This document shows, piece by piece, positions 11,640 through 23,757 of a stretch of 64,000 bases of DNA. Below the pieces are notes generated by a model. It saw only the letters and a list, made by a program, of their open reading frames with translations, had not been told where the DNA came from and made no database searches. Positions within the stretch are counted from its first letter, which is position 1. Every line of letters begins with the position of its first letter. Source of the stretch: Triatoma infestans (Eukaryota; Arthropoda; Insecta; Hemiptera; Reduviidae). The position numbers were made by a program, and so were the translations under genes. The stretch covers positions 461,001 to 525,000 of the forward strand of contig JAAEAF010000277.1 of assembly GCA_011037195.1 (NCBI GenBank), read 5' to 3'.

Positions 11640-11894
11640 AAAAGTTTAAAAAGATTTTTTTATGACCGAGCCTCAACATATATAAATAATACTTTTTCAA
11701 TACAATGAAATTGCCTATTGGCTATTGTAGTTAGTTTATATTAATAAACAAGAGAATCTTTAATTATTGAACTAGTAATTAAATATTTATTACTGGAATG
11801 ACACAGTATAACACAGCTGCCTGCGAAATACTGCAGTTCTCACAATTTTATTCGATAGATTGCCTTTTACTATTCTCAAAACGTAACAAAAAAA

Positions 11895-12735
11895 TCTGGT
11901 GTGAAACACTCACACAACTTTCTCTTACTCCAGTTCTCAAAATTATAATTGACAAATTTTATAGTTTGTGTACCAAATTTAATGAAATTTGTCGAAAACT
12001 GAAAAAAACTATTCAGTAAAAGCGCACTTCCGGTTTACTGATTTTCTTCACACCCGGAATTTTGGCCAACTATTTATTTCTAATTAATTTCATTTGGATG
12101 ATAGAGTTGTATAATCAAGTATGATACCACTTTAGAGGAAGCTGTAACCCTACCCCGCTCCTAAAAGTGCCCTTAAATGAATTTTTACAGAGAAATGTTT
12201 TAAATAAATGATGTAGATCTTTGCATGTTTAGTTTATATGTGTAGTTTCAAGAAAATCGTCGAGGCCATTTTTGAGAAAATCGCGAAAAAGTGAAAAAAT
12301 CATTTAGTAAAGTGTTAAAACAAAAGCACTTCCGGTTATCCGATTTTCCTCAAATTCGGAATTTCAACAACATATTTAATTCTTATTAACATTATTTAAA
12401 TGACCGAATTGTGTAATAACCTGAAATAGCACTTTAGAGGGTAACCTAACCCCACCCCTCCCCCAGAAGGTCCCTTAAATCAATTTTCCCAGAGAAATGT
12501 TTCAAATAAAAGTTGTAGCTCCTTGTATATGTAGTTGATGTATCTAGTTTAGAGAAAATCCTTGGAGTCATGTTTGAGAAAAACGCAAAAAAGTAAAAAA
12601 GTCAACTAGTAAAGTGGTACTTCCGGTTGAGGAATTTTGACAGGTAACGCACAATCAGATCGCATGGTGATACATAAACGGAATATTAAGTTTCAGTTTT
12701 CTACGGTTTTTCGTTTTTGAGCTATGCTGTTCACA

Positions 12736-12773
<38 letters not shown>

Positions 12774-12893
12774 ATTTGCTAAAAACCACTTTTTTGGACT
12801 CAGGGACCTCCAAAACGGATATTTCCGGTGAAAACTCGATATCGAAAATTTGACACGATTACAATACTTCCTCTTACTAGGAGTAAGAGAAAG
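11895..12893 (+). mobile_element. Full-length (1.0 kb) copy of the dominant non-autonomous element
   Basis: It starts at TCTGGTGTG with a hairpin (GTGTGA 11899-11904, loop AACAC, TCACAC 11910-11915). It then has CTTTCTCTTACTCC (11918-11931), whose exact reverse complement GGAGTAAGAGAAAG lies at the other end (12880-12893). Inside are ~0.3 kb tandem monomers marked by cttccggt at 12027, 12329 and 12620 (spacings 302 and 291), then an (AC)n tract at 12737-12772. The end block tttgacacgattacaatact runs into a second hairpin (CTCTTACT/AGTAAGAG). There is no coding capacity. The layout (short subterminal inverted repeat, terminal hairpin, internal minisatellite and microsatellite) resembles non-autonomous Helentron-type elements, but no CTRR terminus is seen, so the class is unresolved. 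Confidence 0.75.
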
Positions 12894-12939
12894 TAAAGAA
12901 GGAGATAAATCAAATGGAGGTTTTGGTTAAGTAGCGTCA

Positions 12940-13745
12940 GCTGGGGGATGTTGTGCGGCTTTATTTATTTTCTGTAATTATTTGCAATTTTTCCTTTGCT
13001 TTTTACGTAACTTTTATTTGAAGCGTATTTCTGGGAAACTTGATTGTTTAGAGAGGTTTTGGAGAGGAATGAAGTTACACTTTCCCTCGCAATACCATTT
13101 CAGCATATTATCAGATTCCTTAAACGTATAGAATATTAATCAGAATTAAATGGGATGTCAAAATTACAATTTAGAAGTAAAACGATTGACCGGAAGTGCG
13201 ACTGTAGAATTTGAATTTTTTGTGTGTCACTTTCTCACCGTTTTCTCCAACGATTTTCTTTAAACTTCGTATACATTTAAATACCTATCACTTTTGTTTG
13301 AAACATTTTACCAGGAAAATTGATATTGAGTGGACTACTCTGCGAGAACAGTAGCGTTATGCTTTCCTCTAAAGTACCACTTGAATGAATGGTTCCGCTG
13401 CACCTATATAATAATGTTAATATACATTTGAAGAATTGGTAGAATTACAAAACCGAAAACGCAGCTGTACAGAAAAAGTTTTTGAATTTTTTTTTTTTTT
13501 TGTAATTTTTTCGATTAACCATTTTCCATAAATTTAGAATTAATACTAACTCACAGATATAAACCTATCACATTTTACTTTTTGTGTAAAATTTCCCAGG
13601 GCACGTATACAAGTAAAATCTGCACCACCATTTTTATGACCTGCCCAGTTAAAGATTGTAACGTTACAATTTCAAAGGAAATTACTAAATTGCATTAATT
13701 AGAATAAGAGACAGTCGTGTGAATGTTTTACACCAGTTTTTTTTT
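12940..13745 (-). repeat. Partial copy of the dominant element
   Basis: Minus-oriented monomers (accggaagtgcgact at about 13188 and the gaaaacgattttctttaaactt-like words) end in the distal hairpin end at 13702-13740 (taagagacagtcgtgtg, ttttacaccag). The other terminus is absent. Confidence 0.6.
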
Positions 13746-13877
13746 AAGTTTGATAAATAAACTTAAAAACATATTTTGAGCTTTCCCCTCTCTTCCAGAA
13801 TAATAAGACAAATGTTCTTGGTAAATATCGTTGCTGTATGAGAATACAGTGTCATGTTGTTTACATTATCCTCTTAT

Positions 13878-13906
13878 TTCGTGTGTGTGTGTGTGTGTGT
13901 GTGTGT
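13878..13906. repeat. (GT)n microsatellite
   Basis: An uninterrupted GT run. The plus-strand open frame around it has no credible protein composition. Confidence 0.95.
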
Positions 13907-14394
13907 TTTTTGTCTGATAAAGTTCATAGTCATAGTTTTTTGTCATTGTTCTCTCCTTATTTTGTTGTTATTATCCATTTCAGTTATAAAGTTCATACAA
14001 CTAATAGGACAATATAATATTTATGCACAATTCCCATTCATAATGTCACCAAACAGCTGGTGGTGTACTGTTCCAGTGCTTAACAAGTTTTATTTGAACA
14101 ACATCCATTTGTGTTTTAGTAAACACTTTACTATTAGGGGGAGTTCATTCGTATTGTATTATCAGTGTTTAAATGCTTCAACTAATTGAATAATCTTATC
14201 AACTGGATTTGATCTTTCGTAATTTAAATTGTTTTCCTTGATTGGGCTCTAGCGATCCATATTTGTTAAATCCTTTTGTATTCCAAGTATTTGTATCCTT
14301 CTTGGCATAGGTCAGGATATAAACAAAGGTTGCATTACAGAGTAGAAGTAACTATTTTGAACCAAATCACAAAAGTTACAAATATAGAAACACA
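13907..14394. other. Unassigned stretch
   Basis: AT-rich. I recognise no gene or repeat boundary. Confidence 0.35.
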
Positions 14395-14990
14395 CTTCTT
14401 ACTCTTAATTTATTTTACAGAATCGTAATTAACAAATTTTATAGTTAGCATACCGAAATTCGTCGGTGTTTTTATGAAAAAAAAATCGCGAAAATGAAAA
14501 AGTTCAGTAAAAACGCACCTACGGTTTACTGATTTTCTTTTGGAATTTTGGCAATCTATTTCCACCTAGATTGCGCTTAAGAAGCTACCACTCCTCCAAA
14601 AGTTACCTTAAGTGAATTTTCATGGAGAAATGTTTCAAATAAAAATTGTAGCTCTTGGTATGTATTGTTGATATTCCAAGTTTAAAGAAAATCGTTAGAG
14701 CCATTTTCTAGGAAATTCGCAAAAAAAAGAAAAAAAGCATTTGGAGGAATTTTGACAGATAACTTACTGTCAAGGTGATACCTAAACGGAATTATAAAGT
14801 TTGAACTTTCTATGATTTTTCGGCTTTTAGCTATGCTGTTCACATACTTCAACACGTGCAGAGATCATTTTTGTAAAAACCACTTATTTGGACTCAGGGA
14901 GCCCCAAAATGTGTACTTCTGGTGAAACTCGATATCGAAAAGTTGACACGATCCCACTACTTCCTCTTACTAGGAGTAAGAGAAAGTAAT
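14395..14990 (+). repeat. Copy of the dominant element lacking its start
   Basis: It begins within the first monomer, lacks the TCTGG hairpin end, and ends normally with gttgacacgatcccactact, cctcttactaggagtaagag and aaagtaa. The CA tract is lost. Confidence 0.65.
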
Positions 14991-15269
14991 AAATGAATAT
15001 TAGGTGACAGGTTGTTATGGACATTTTTGTGAGCTGTTAAATGTTGTCAATATGGTTATATTAAACTTGATATAACAAACTGACATTGTATGTTGGTGAA
15101 GTCAGTATGAACGTGGTTGCACTCTGATTGGTTATCGATTTAACTCTCTTGATGTCATACATGTCTCCTGCCAATATATTCGTTTTATTAGTTTAATAAA
15201 ACGTGCCATCTTGCTTACCACTAATAATAGTTATTAATTCAACTTTATTCTAATATCATTATTTACCTT

Positions 15270-16385
15270 GCTGTTGCATTCGTGTCAAAATTTTGGAAAT
15301 TGAGTTCCCAATTGAAATGCCTATTGACCTATTTGTGTGTGTGTGTGTTTTTTATGCAAAATATTTCAAAAACGAAAAATTGCAGGACGCTCGAAACTCG
15401 ATTTTCCGTTTTGGTATTTAACCACCGCTTTAGACAATAAGGTTTTGATAAAAATTCATTAACCGGAAGTCCGACTTTACGGAATGGATTTTTTTTTTTT
15501 TTTTAATTTTTCACTATTTTCTCAGAAAGTGCTCCGATGATTTGTTTTTCTTTCTTCCAGTTTTTAATTTGTAACATTCTCAAATATTCTCGACTGCAAT
15601 GTAGCGTCAGGCAGGCGATCTGCAAGGTAGTCGCATTGAGCTAACTGGTCCTAAAACTAGTGAGTGTAATGTACTCTTCTCTATCACCTATTTATAAATA
15701 AGGGCAAATTGTAAATTGTGCGTTTAGGCAAAAAATCCAGTAGAAACTCGCGTGTATGATGTTGCACACCAGATTTATTTTTTTCATTAAAATATTTTTT
15801 TGAAACATTTCTCTTCTCTTTGCTCTTCCCGAAGTGATTTGTTACTTCACACAGTGATATCAAGCCTTTTTCAACAAAGTTAAAAAAAACAACTCGAAAC
15901 CGATTTTTGCACTTACTGTTATCCGATTTTCATTAAATTGGGAATTCTATCATTGCTTGGTAAGACCATACGTTGGTACTATTGTGATTAAAGTAGCTAC
16001 TGTCCCCCCAAAATCCACCGAAAAATCAACTGTCCCAGGGAAATTTTCAAATAAAAGTGATAGGCATTTTATGTGTATAGATAGAATATGAAGTTTAAAG
16101 AATATCATTGGAAGAACCAATTTGGAAGAAAAAATATTCAGTAAAATCGCAATTCTGCTTGATGGATTTGCCGGAAAGCTTCATGTTAGAATGTGGTGGT
16201 AGTACCAACTGCTTCCTGTGATTTTTTGTTTTTGAGATATTTCGTTTGATACACACACACACACACACATACACCCATACACCTTACTGGCTCAGAGGAC
16301 CTCAGATCGTGTATTTCAGGTGAAAACTCGATTTCGAAAATTTGACACGCTCACAATACCTACCTTCTGTTACTAAAGTTATTGC
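15270..16385. repeat. Two copies of the dominant element, tail-to-tail (minus then plus)
   Basis: A minus copy spans about 15270-15775, from the tcgtgtcaaaattttggaa end through accggaagtccgac to the cacaccagattt end. A plus-oriented copy follows from about 15830 to 16385, with the (AC)n tract at 16253-16270 and the end block tttgacacgctcacaatacc. Confidence 0.6.
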
Positions 16386-17029
16386 TTTTGCCGCAATTTT
16401 TATACAATTATGATGGATTCCGCTGCAGCATGCAGTGACATTTTAGAAAGCAAGGTATATCTTAAAAGTTACATTCTTGCCCGCCAGAACAATGCAAAAA
16501 AAAAAAAAAGTTACAGTAGGTACTCGTTGTAAACCAGGAGACATGCCACCATCCAAAAACTATTGTATCCAAAAATATCCATTGTAATTAAGGTTAAACC
16601 CATAAAAAAGATCAATATAAATCTTTACGATCAATAATGAATATGTTCGGTTAAAGAAGCAATCAGTTGGAATTTTCGTTTTGTTATTTCTATATTTGTT
16701 ATTATTAAGTAGTGCTTCTTTTGTGCAAACATACATCTGGTTATTGTTTATAGTAGTTGTGATGTTTGAACTTCCTACACACATTCACTGTTATAAATAA
16801 CAGATGATTCACTTGTTAAGTACACCTGTTATTTTTGTGTTTAATTATTTAGTTTTATTGCCAAAGTATTCTACTTCAAAAAGGAACTTTTAATGGCTTT
16901 CTTTCAAGTTGAGCTTAATTATATTTTACTCAAACAATGGAGACATTCCAAAGTGCACAAAGATTAGAAATATCTATGTAATGTGTGAGTTCTCCTTATA
17001 GTTCTCATTTTATTATGTTAAAACAAAGT
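16386..17029. other. Unassigned AT-rich stretch
   Basis: No gene, RNA or repeat boundary is recognised. A run of A lies at about 16496-16511. Confidence 0.4.
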
Positions 17030-17290
17030 AATCTTATAAAACACATTCACTCAACTTTCTCTTACTCCATTTTGTGCGCAGTTATAAATGACAACTTTTG
17101 TTCAAACTTGCAATTCTCTTGCTGGATATCTGGTTATCTTCTGTATTATATCAATAGGAGAATCTAAAGTTAATAAAGTCGCCTTTTTGAGGAAAGATTT
17201 ACCATCCACTCCCCCCTAATCCCCCTTAAATGAATTTTCTCTGTAAAAAGTTTCGAACAAAAGTGATGAAAATATTTTAGGTTGTACATA
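17030..17290 (+). repeat. Fragment of the dominant element
   Basis: It starts with acacattcactcaactttctcttactcc, a variant of the TCTGG hairpin end (read across 17041-17068), and continues with monomer words to about 17290. Confidence 0.55.
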
Positions 17291-17641
17291 TTAAACAGGA
17301 GGGAGTTTTCGACTTGAATTAAAGTACATTGTCAGTATGTCCACCTTTTCATAATAAATTTTTACATTCATTTAAGTTATGAACCAATTTAATCGGTCGC
17401 ATAAACAAATTAATATGCATGTATGGAATATTACTTTCTTGCGCTCGTATAGTCAGTGTCTGAACTCCAGCATAAAACAGCATTACTTTATTCCCGGTTT
17501 GATAAATAACTAATTCAGTTAAGAAAAAAACAATTGCTAAACAGATTATTAATTAACCTAGTTAATCAAACAAAGTAGACTAATTGATTTAGTGATCTAT
17601 GTATATTGTTTTTTGTTGTAAGTTATTACTTTTTTATCCTT
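17291..17641. other. Unassigned AT-rich stretch
   Basis: Nothing recognisable. Confidence 0.35.
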
Positions 17642-17740
17642 AACGTTGGAGTAAAAAGGAGGAGGGAAGTATTGTGTGCTTAATAAAAATGAAAGTGTGT
17701 GGAAAATTCAATTAGCTGAACGAGAGAGAGAGAGAGTGCG
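17642..17740 (+). repeat. Direct repeat, copy 1 (partner at 18481-18580)
   Basis: About 100 bases starting at aacgttggagtaaaaaggag recur at 18481 with roughly 85 percent identity by eye. Both copies contain the aggtattgtgtgc-type word, the taataaaa/tgaaagtgt block and a terminal GA-rich tract. The copies are about 840 bases apart in the same orientation. Confidence 0.7.
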
Positions 17741-18480
17741 TGCCTAGAGAGTGTGATAGCAGAGTGGAAGGGGTATGTGTGGGTGAGAGAGGTTATTCCA
17801 TTACGACCTTGACAAAGGACATAAACCTGTGCGCCAATATCCTGCAATACTTTGCTTGTCCTGGACAGGTTCACCTCTTAAGTAGTAGTAGCTTCATCTT
17901 CATTTAAGTGATAGTTATATTTGTGCTCTTTCTTGTGGCTGGTGGACTCGCCTACACAGTTCTCTTCCATCCTCACTAAACTAACTAGTTCTGTTTCTTT
18001 AAACAGATCACCTGTCCTGCCTATCTGTCCATTAAGAGCACACCACTTTATATGGGACTCCTCTGTCTTATAAAAGAAATCATTTGTTAATATATATATA
18101 TATACATATTTATATCTCTATATAAATTGCTTAACTAACAAGTTAGTACAGCTTCCCACACAGATTGCTATACGTGAACAGCTCCTTTAGGATAACGGAA
18201 ATTAGTTTGAGGTGTGAGCGGAAGGATGTGCAAAATTTCTCTAAAAGAAATGGTAAACATATGTATTAAAATTTTTGTTTACTAATTAAAGGGTTGAAAG
18301 AAACTTTATTATATTAAGTAATTAAACATTGGCCTGTCGTTCAGCTAAAATACAATTTTTCCTTTTTTTAATTAATTGGTACTCTACTGTAAGAGGAAAT
18401 TTTGCGATAGTGTCAAAAATTTCGAAATATACATTTAGAGGGCATAAAATCTCGAGATCCTCAAACTTGCTGTTATCCAT
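17741..18480. other. Sequence between the two direct repeats
   Basis: Contains a short (AT)n tract near 18091-18104, and at about 18385-18440 an end block of the dominant repeat (gtaagaggaaattttgcgat, gtgtcaaaaatttcg). There is no retrotransposon coding region between the repeats, which argues against a pair of LTRs. Confidence 0.4.
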
Positions 18481-18580
18481 AACGTTGAAGAAAAAAGGAG
18501 GAGGCAGGTATTGTGTGCCTAATAAAAGTGAAAGTGTTTGGAAAATTTAATTAGAGAAAGAGAGAGAAAGAGTGACTCGA
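18481..18580 (+). repeat. Direct repeat, copy 2 (partner at 17642-17740)
   Basis: See copy 1. Here the GA-rich tail reads agagaaagagagagaaagag. Confidence 0.7.
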
Positions 18581-19010
18581 GAGTTACCGGCGAAATTCAT
18601 CAATCAGATGTGCCAGTTTACTGTATTAATGTTGGTTTCTTGTTCAGATTTTTGGCGATTTTTTTCTAAAACGCCATGGTTCCCAACGATTTATTTTAAA
18701 CTTAATTTATTAATCGAAATTCATAAAATAACTTCATTTTTATTTGAAACATTTTCCCGGGAAAATGCTGCTTGAGAAAATGTGCTTGAGTGGTTCTCGA
18801 GAACAAAGAGGTTCTGGCATTTTTCTAAAGTACCATCTCAGTCCAATGTATGGTTCTACCACCTATATAATATCATAAACATTATAAGTTTTCTAGAATT
18901 CCAAATTTGTATACAACAAGTTTGTACTGAATAGGATATTTACTGTAGGATTGATTAGGATGTTCTGGGGAATCCGAGATATTAGAATTCCAAAATGAAC
19001 CCTACCACCT
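18581..19010 (-). repeat. Decayed monomers of the dominant element
   Basis: Minus-oriented words include tttttggcgatttttttc, atttgaaacattttcccggg and aaagtaccatctcagt. Confidence 0.55.
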
Positions 19011-20175
19011 CCTGTTATTTATTTTAGGGGTTTGGGTAAAATTCAAAGTATAAAGAAAATGTATCAATTCCATGATTGGATAAACTGCAGGTTTCACACT
19101 TTTTTTCTATCAATAATGGGTCAGGAATACTTCTTACTTGTAGGCGAGAGGGTTCAACTTTGACCTTTTTTATTTGGAAGTTTTATCGATGAAGCAAGTT
19201 GGGAAACACATCTTTCTGACGTTTAATAAGTGTCAAAAGAAGTATTAATTTAACAAAGATATAAACTTAAAAGTTTTATGAGTTAATATTGAAAAAAACA
19301 TTCATTAATATCCTGATGTTTTAATTAGGTATTTTAGTCATTAATTTTTAATTATAACTTTCTGTAATTTACGAGAACCTACGCTAAAATTATTTCATTC
19401 TGGTATTTGAGTGCTATAGAAGACGATGATGGTTTGATAAACATGTGCAGGATCTCAGTGCCATAAAAGTGGTGTTCAGTATTCTCAGCCGGAGGTTATA
19501 TGGCTGGTTGAGTGAATAAAGTGGTTGAAAGCTGGTATTTTGATCTTCCTCAACTCTCCTACAATATTGGCATTCATTCTTGATTCATTCCAACAAAAGC
19601 CATCTTTAGACCAACCAAGTCTGCAAAGTAAACTTGCTATCGGTTAGTTTCCATTAACTTGAGACTTGCAGTAGTTCATCCATTCCAGAGACTTCCCAAG
19701 TCTTTCTATTCTGAACAATAAAACATCATTTTTTTAATAATTCTGTAAGAACGAAAACATAAATAAATTTTTATATGAAGAGTTCGTACTATTAAATAAT
19801 ATTGTTCGACTTTTGAGTTCCAGAGGTATTAAATTTTTAAAAAAAGTCGTAATTTCTAGCGAATTACTGTGCACTACAAATAAAATCATTGTGAGATTTG
19901 TTGGTTCAATTGATTGAAATGATCACTTTCGGACAAATGATTCACACATATTGTGCCGTACTTCAGTTTCAAAATTTACGAGAGAATATTAAGTAATTTT
20001 AGTTTACATTAGTTCATTATATATACAAATTTAATTTTATCTTGAATGCAAAAATCCTGGACTAAATTAAAATTCAAATAGATTACTTTCCGCCATCTAA
20101 ATACTAATTGTTGAAGAAAAACTATGACAAACATTGTTGCCGCTTATAATTTTTACTAGTCTTCAATATGTTTTG
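19011..20175. other. Unassigned stretch
   Basis: No credible frame. A GC-richer patch at 19380-19700 has no recognised homology. Confidence 0.4.
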
Positions 20176-20585
20176 AGCGTGCATGACCACCTCCCCTCCC
20201 CCTTCAAACATCTCTAGAATCAATTATCTCGGAAAAAAGTTACAAAAAAAAGTGATTGGTCGCTGTATAGGTTAGGTATCCCAAGTTTAATGAAACTCTT
20301 TGACATCTATTCAGCAAAGTCGCAGAAAAGCTATTCAGTAAAGTTCACTTCCGTTGAACCGATTTCCTTAACCGCCACCACAACCCCAACAAAAACTTTC
20401 TTTAAATGAATTCGGCCGGAAAAATGTTGGTAATAAAAGTAATTTACCTACGTATTATATATATATTGTGTGTATGTATATACACAGTTTAAAGAAAATC
20501 GTTAAAGCTGTTTTCGGGGAAAATACCATTCAGTAAAGTGATACTTCCGGGTTGGCCGATTTTGGCCACAATCTCTAATTGTCGG
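20176..20585 (+). repeat. Decayed monomers of the dominant element
   Basis: Two plus-oriented monomer equivalents are marked by acttccgttgaaccgattt at about 20346 and acttccgggttggccgattt at about 20546. The 200-base spacing shows contraction. Confidence 0.55.
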
Positions 20586-21800
20586 GTCCTCTAATAGCGC
20601 TAAACTAATATCATGTCTGAACTTGGTACTACACCAAATTACATTCTCCGCACAGAAGAATCTACTTTTTAATTTATCATCTGTTATATTTTATTATCTA
20701 TTATTTCTTAGTATTATCAATGCTACATTCTTGAGGTTTAGCTGCATTTTGCTATCAGTCATTTCGGATAATTACAGGAACAAATAATATAGCGACAGGA
20801 GGTTGGTCTTTATTGTTTCATTTTATCCATTTTCCTTTCATTTTCTTGGGCGAAAAAGGAAAATATATACTCTAAAAATTTGTTTTTATAAAAAAAAAGT
20901 AAATTAAGGTCGTTTGTAAAAAACAATTAAAGGTCATTTTAATCAACAATAATAATCAGTGAGTGTCAATAGACAATTCATTGCATAATAAAGTTTATTT
21001 AAATACCGTATTGTTGAAATATAAATAAAATAATATTATTCGGCAATTATTAACTAATTTATATTGAATTTACTTTTTTAATTATACAAATAAATTGGAC
21101 CATGGGCTGGAATTGAATAGAAATAAATTCATTTCTGAACTACTTAACAGAAAAGGTCCGCCATGATTGTGTTGCCAATCATTGTACATCATTGTGTTGT
21201 AATTATCAGTATTATGATAACAAAAAAATGCACAACAAAAGCAAGTAAAATACATGTTACAAATAGAACCTAAAATAATGTAACAAAGGATACAAATGCG
21301 ATATAGTTGGAATTATATATTTTGTCGTTCATTTTAACATGTTTGCCGCTATATCTTATTTTGTTGTTGTGAAACTATATATTTGGTGGTTTCATTAATA
21401 AATTTGTCTTTCTATGAATGTTGTGATTTTATTTTTCTGTCGATTCCACACTGCAGATTTGTCGCTCATAATACTTATTGGGCCGACAAATGGGGCAGGC
21501 TTTTTCTTTTTTTGTATGTTTTGTATTGGCAGTATTTATGTTTAAACATTGCTATTTCCTCTTCAAATTTGTGTAATTAATCTTTTTTTATCAATAAGTG
21601 TTTTGTCCTTCAATTATTTTTTTGATGTTTTATTATAGCGCTCCTATTAATATTTTTGTCTTCTATTTATATTTCTTTTTATTGATTATATAATCAGTTT
21701 TTTTTATTATCTGTCGTTTGTGGTTTATATATATATATATATATCTTTTATTTATTTTTCTTTCCTTTAAAACTGCAAAATCAAATGTTTGAGAATGATT
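20586..21800. other. Very AT-rich stretch without gene
   Basis: Poly-T rich with an (AT)n tract near 21728-21744. The open frames here have random composition. Confidence 0.4.
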
Positions 21801-22428
21801 TTTGTTTAATTTAATACCAGTTTTGAGATTGTTGATGAGTAAGTAACCAATATTTTAAGCAATTAGGATGATGCGCGCTTGTGTAAGATAAGAATAGGAT
21901 AATTAAAAACAAAAAAAATCGCAGAAAGCATAGACTCGATATTCCTTTTAGGTTTTCGTTAAAAGTTATCTGCACACACATATAAAACCTGTCACTTTTC
22001 TTTAAAACTTTTTCCACGAAAGATTTAGTTTTAGTAGAATTGTGTGTAATCTGTAACGATTACACTTAGCTTTTAAACTGCCACTATATGTTTTACTGGG
22101 GAATACAGCAAAGGGCGCTGCCATAAATATTAAGTAGCCTTTTGACCTAAAAAAAACTAGCTGACCTAAAAAGAAACTACATTGTAATGCCCACCAGCTG
22201 TATATGTGTGTGTGATGTAGCTTCATAAGTGATGAAAATTGCATGTTTGAAGAAAATTTATCTATTATATTTGCAGTGAATTGCAGTAATAATCGTTTAT
22301 GAATGTTTCACGGCAAACAAAAATAAATCGGTGTGTGAAACACTTGTGAATGTCGTGACGTTCTCTTAATGCAATTAATACAGCTATATAATTGATTGGT
22401 TTCCGTTTTTGAATAATGTTGGCCACAC

Positions 22429-22464
<36 letters not shown>

Positions 22465-22690
22465 GCCATTTTCTCACTTTTTCGACATAGGGGGACTCCA
22501 AAACATATATCGAAAATTTGACACGATAGCAGCAACACTTTTAAAAAGAATCAGTAAAATCGCACTTCCGGTTTGATACCTTTTGTTAATTGAGACTTGT
22601 GTGTGATTCGCTGGTGTTACATAAAATGAAATACCTAGTTTGAAGTTCCCACGTTTTTCACGTTTTCAACATATTTTGTTTATATAAAAG
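21801..22690. repeat. Scrambled fragments of the dominant element
   Basis: Words include aaaaaaaatcgcagaaagca (21912), taaaacctgtcacttttctt (21984), an (AC)n tract at 22431-22460, atttgacacgatagcagcaac (22517) in part and acttccggtttgatac (22565). The overlapping minus-strand frames through the AC tract are not genes. Confidence 0.5.
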
Positions 22691-22714
22691 ATATAATATG
22701 GTTAGAGACCTTAA

Positions 22715-23060
22715 AGTAACTTCTCTCTCTTGAGTAAAATACAATTGAGAGTCCTGGTAGGTGTATTAACTGGGAACTATTGGATGCCAGCCGGTAATTT
22801 ACTCAAGATAGGCAGAATGTCTAGTTCTTTATTCGGAATTCCTGACTATGGAGTCAAGGGGAAACGGCGTATCAGTAACTAAGACAGTGTCCCAGTTTCG
22901 CCAATATTACGCATATTTGGAAGGGCAACGTTCTTAAGGAAATGCTCGGGGAAGTTAGAGATTAAGGATTTCTTAAGATATTGAAGCTAGATTACCAGTA
23001 GATTGCGGGAGCGGCTGCTTAGGAGTAGCATTTTTCTTCTTTTTTTTTTTTTGTGGAGGA
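22715..23060 (+). pseudogene. Relic of the C-terminal part of a non-LTR retrotransposon ORF2
   Basis: Translation gives LRVLVGVLTGNYWMPAG followed by LLKIGRM. This aligns with the post-RNase H segment LIVGLLTGHCRLNRHMHLL of the large element at 34105-39413. Later frames give LRIFGRATFLRKC and LEIKDFLRY, which fit the expected continuation after the zinc knuckle. Stops and frame changes are frequent. A poly-T run follows at 23040-23051, and no RT or endonuclease segment is present. Confidence 0.55.
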
Positions 23061-23757
23061 TAAGAGCCATATGGCTTAGTTCCCTAGCCTTCGGGTACCC
23101 ATTGATAATAATATTTTGTTCTCATGCACATACATACAAGCCAGTTCGCTAAAAAACATTTTTTTTCATATTCAAAATTCTCCTTTTTTTTTTAATCGGA
23201 AGACAAACCAGACACTGATGATGTAAGAAAATCGGAAATTGGTCATAGCCAACCAAAAGAAGCACGGTATAAAAGATCACAATCTCTGAATTAATTGAAT
23301 ACATAAGTCATAAAACATACATAAGTCATGATGAAACAGTTAATATTCTATACAAGATGATAATGTTCTGTAACCTTGTAATAACAATAAAATAATTATA
23401 CAAGGTTAATATTTTTATTAATGATGAATACTAATTATGTAATACGTAACTGCTAATAAAAAAGGTAACCCCCTCTCTATATGGATGATATAGTAAAGCA
23501 AGATAATTAAAACGGCAGTGTGTTCCATTAATCCTTTTTTTTAATTTGTTTTATTAATACGCAAATCACATATAATAAACACTATTAAAATATATCTTTT
23601 ATATTATAATTATGAATTAATTTAGAATTTTCATTCTGTTAGAATTATGAATGTTAAATGTTTATTAACAGCCATTTATTCATATCTGTACTCCATATTG
23701 TGGGTGTTAAGAAGTATAATGAACAAACAAAATAAGAATATAATTTGTAATCGTTAC
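23061..23757. other. Unassigned AT-rich stretch
   Basis: No gene or delimitable repeat is seen. Confidence 0.4.

Larger units (their letters stand above)
11029..11684. mobile_element. Long foldback element with hammerhead-like motif in each arm
   Basis: Two arms, 11029-11333 and 11358-11684, are reverse complements of each other over about 305-327 bases with scattered mismatches and a few indels. The loop is only 24 bases. Each arm carries an AAGAAGGC...CGAAACGTC-type motif pointing away from the centre, with its outer end at the (g)ttgaggctcggtcat word. Neither arm encodes protein. The design is like the units at 27320-27600 and 39609-39882, so I place all three in one class of hammerhead-bearing, head-to-head elements. 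No clear target-site duplication is seen. Confidence 0.75.

Noticed and set aside
13854..14189. 111-codon ORF with a Val/Cys run
   Set aside because: The run is the translation of the (GT)n tract and the rest lacks coding character.
17642..18580. LTR retrotransposon bounded by the direct repeats
   Set aside because: No gag or pol coding, primer-binding site or polypurine tract is seen between them; left as a direct repeat only.
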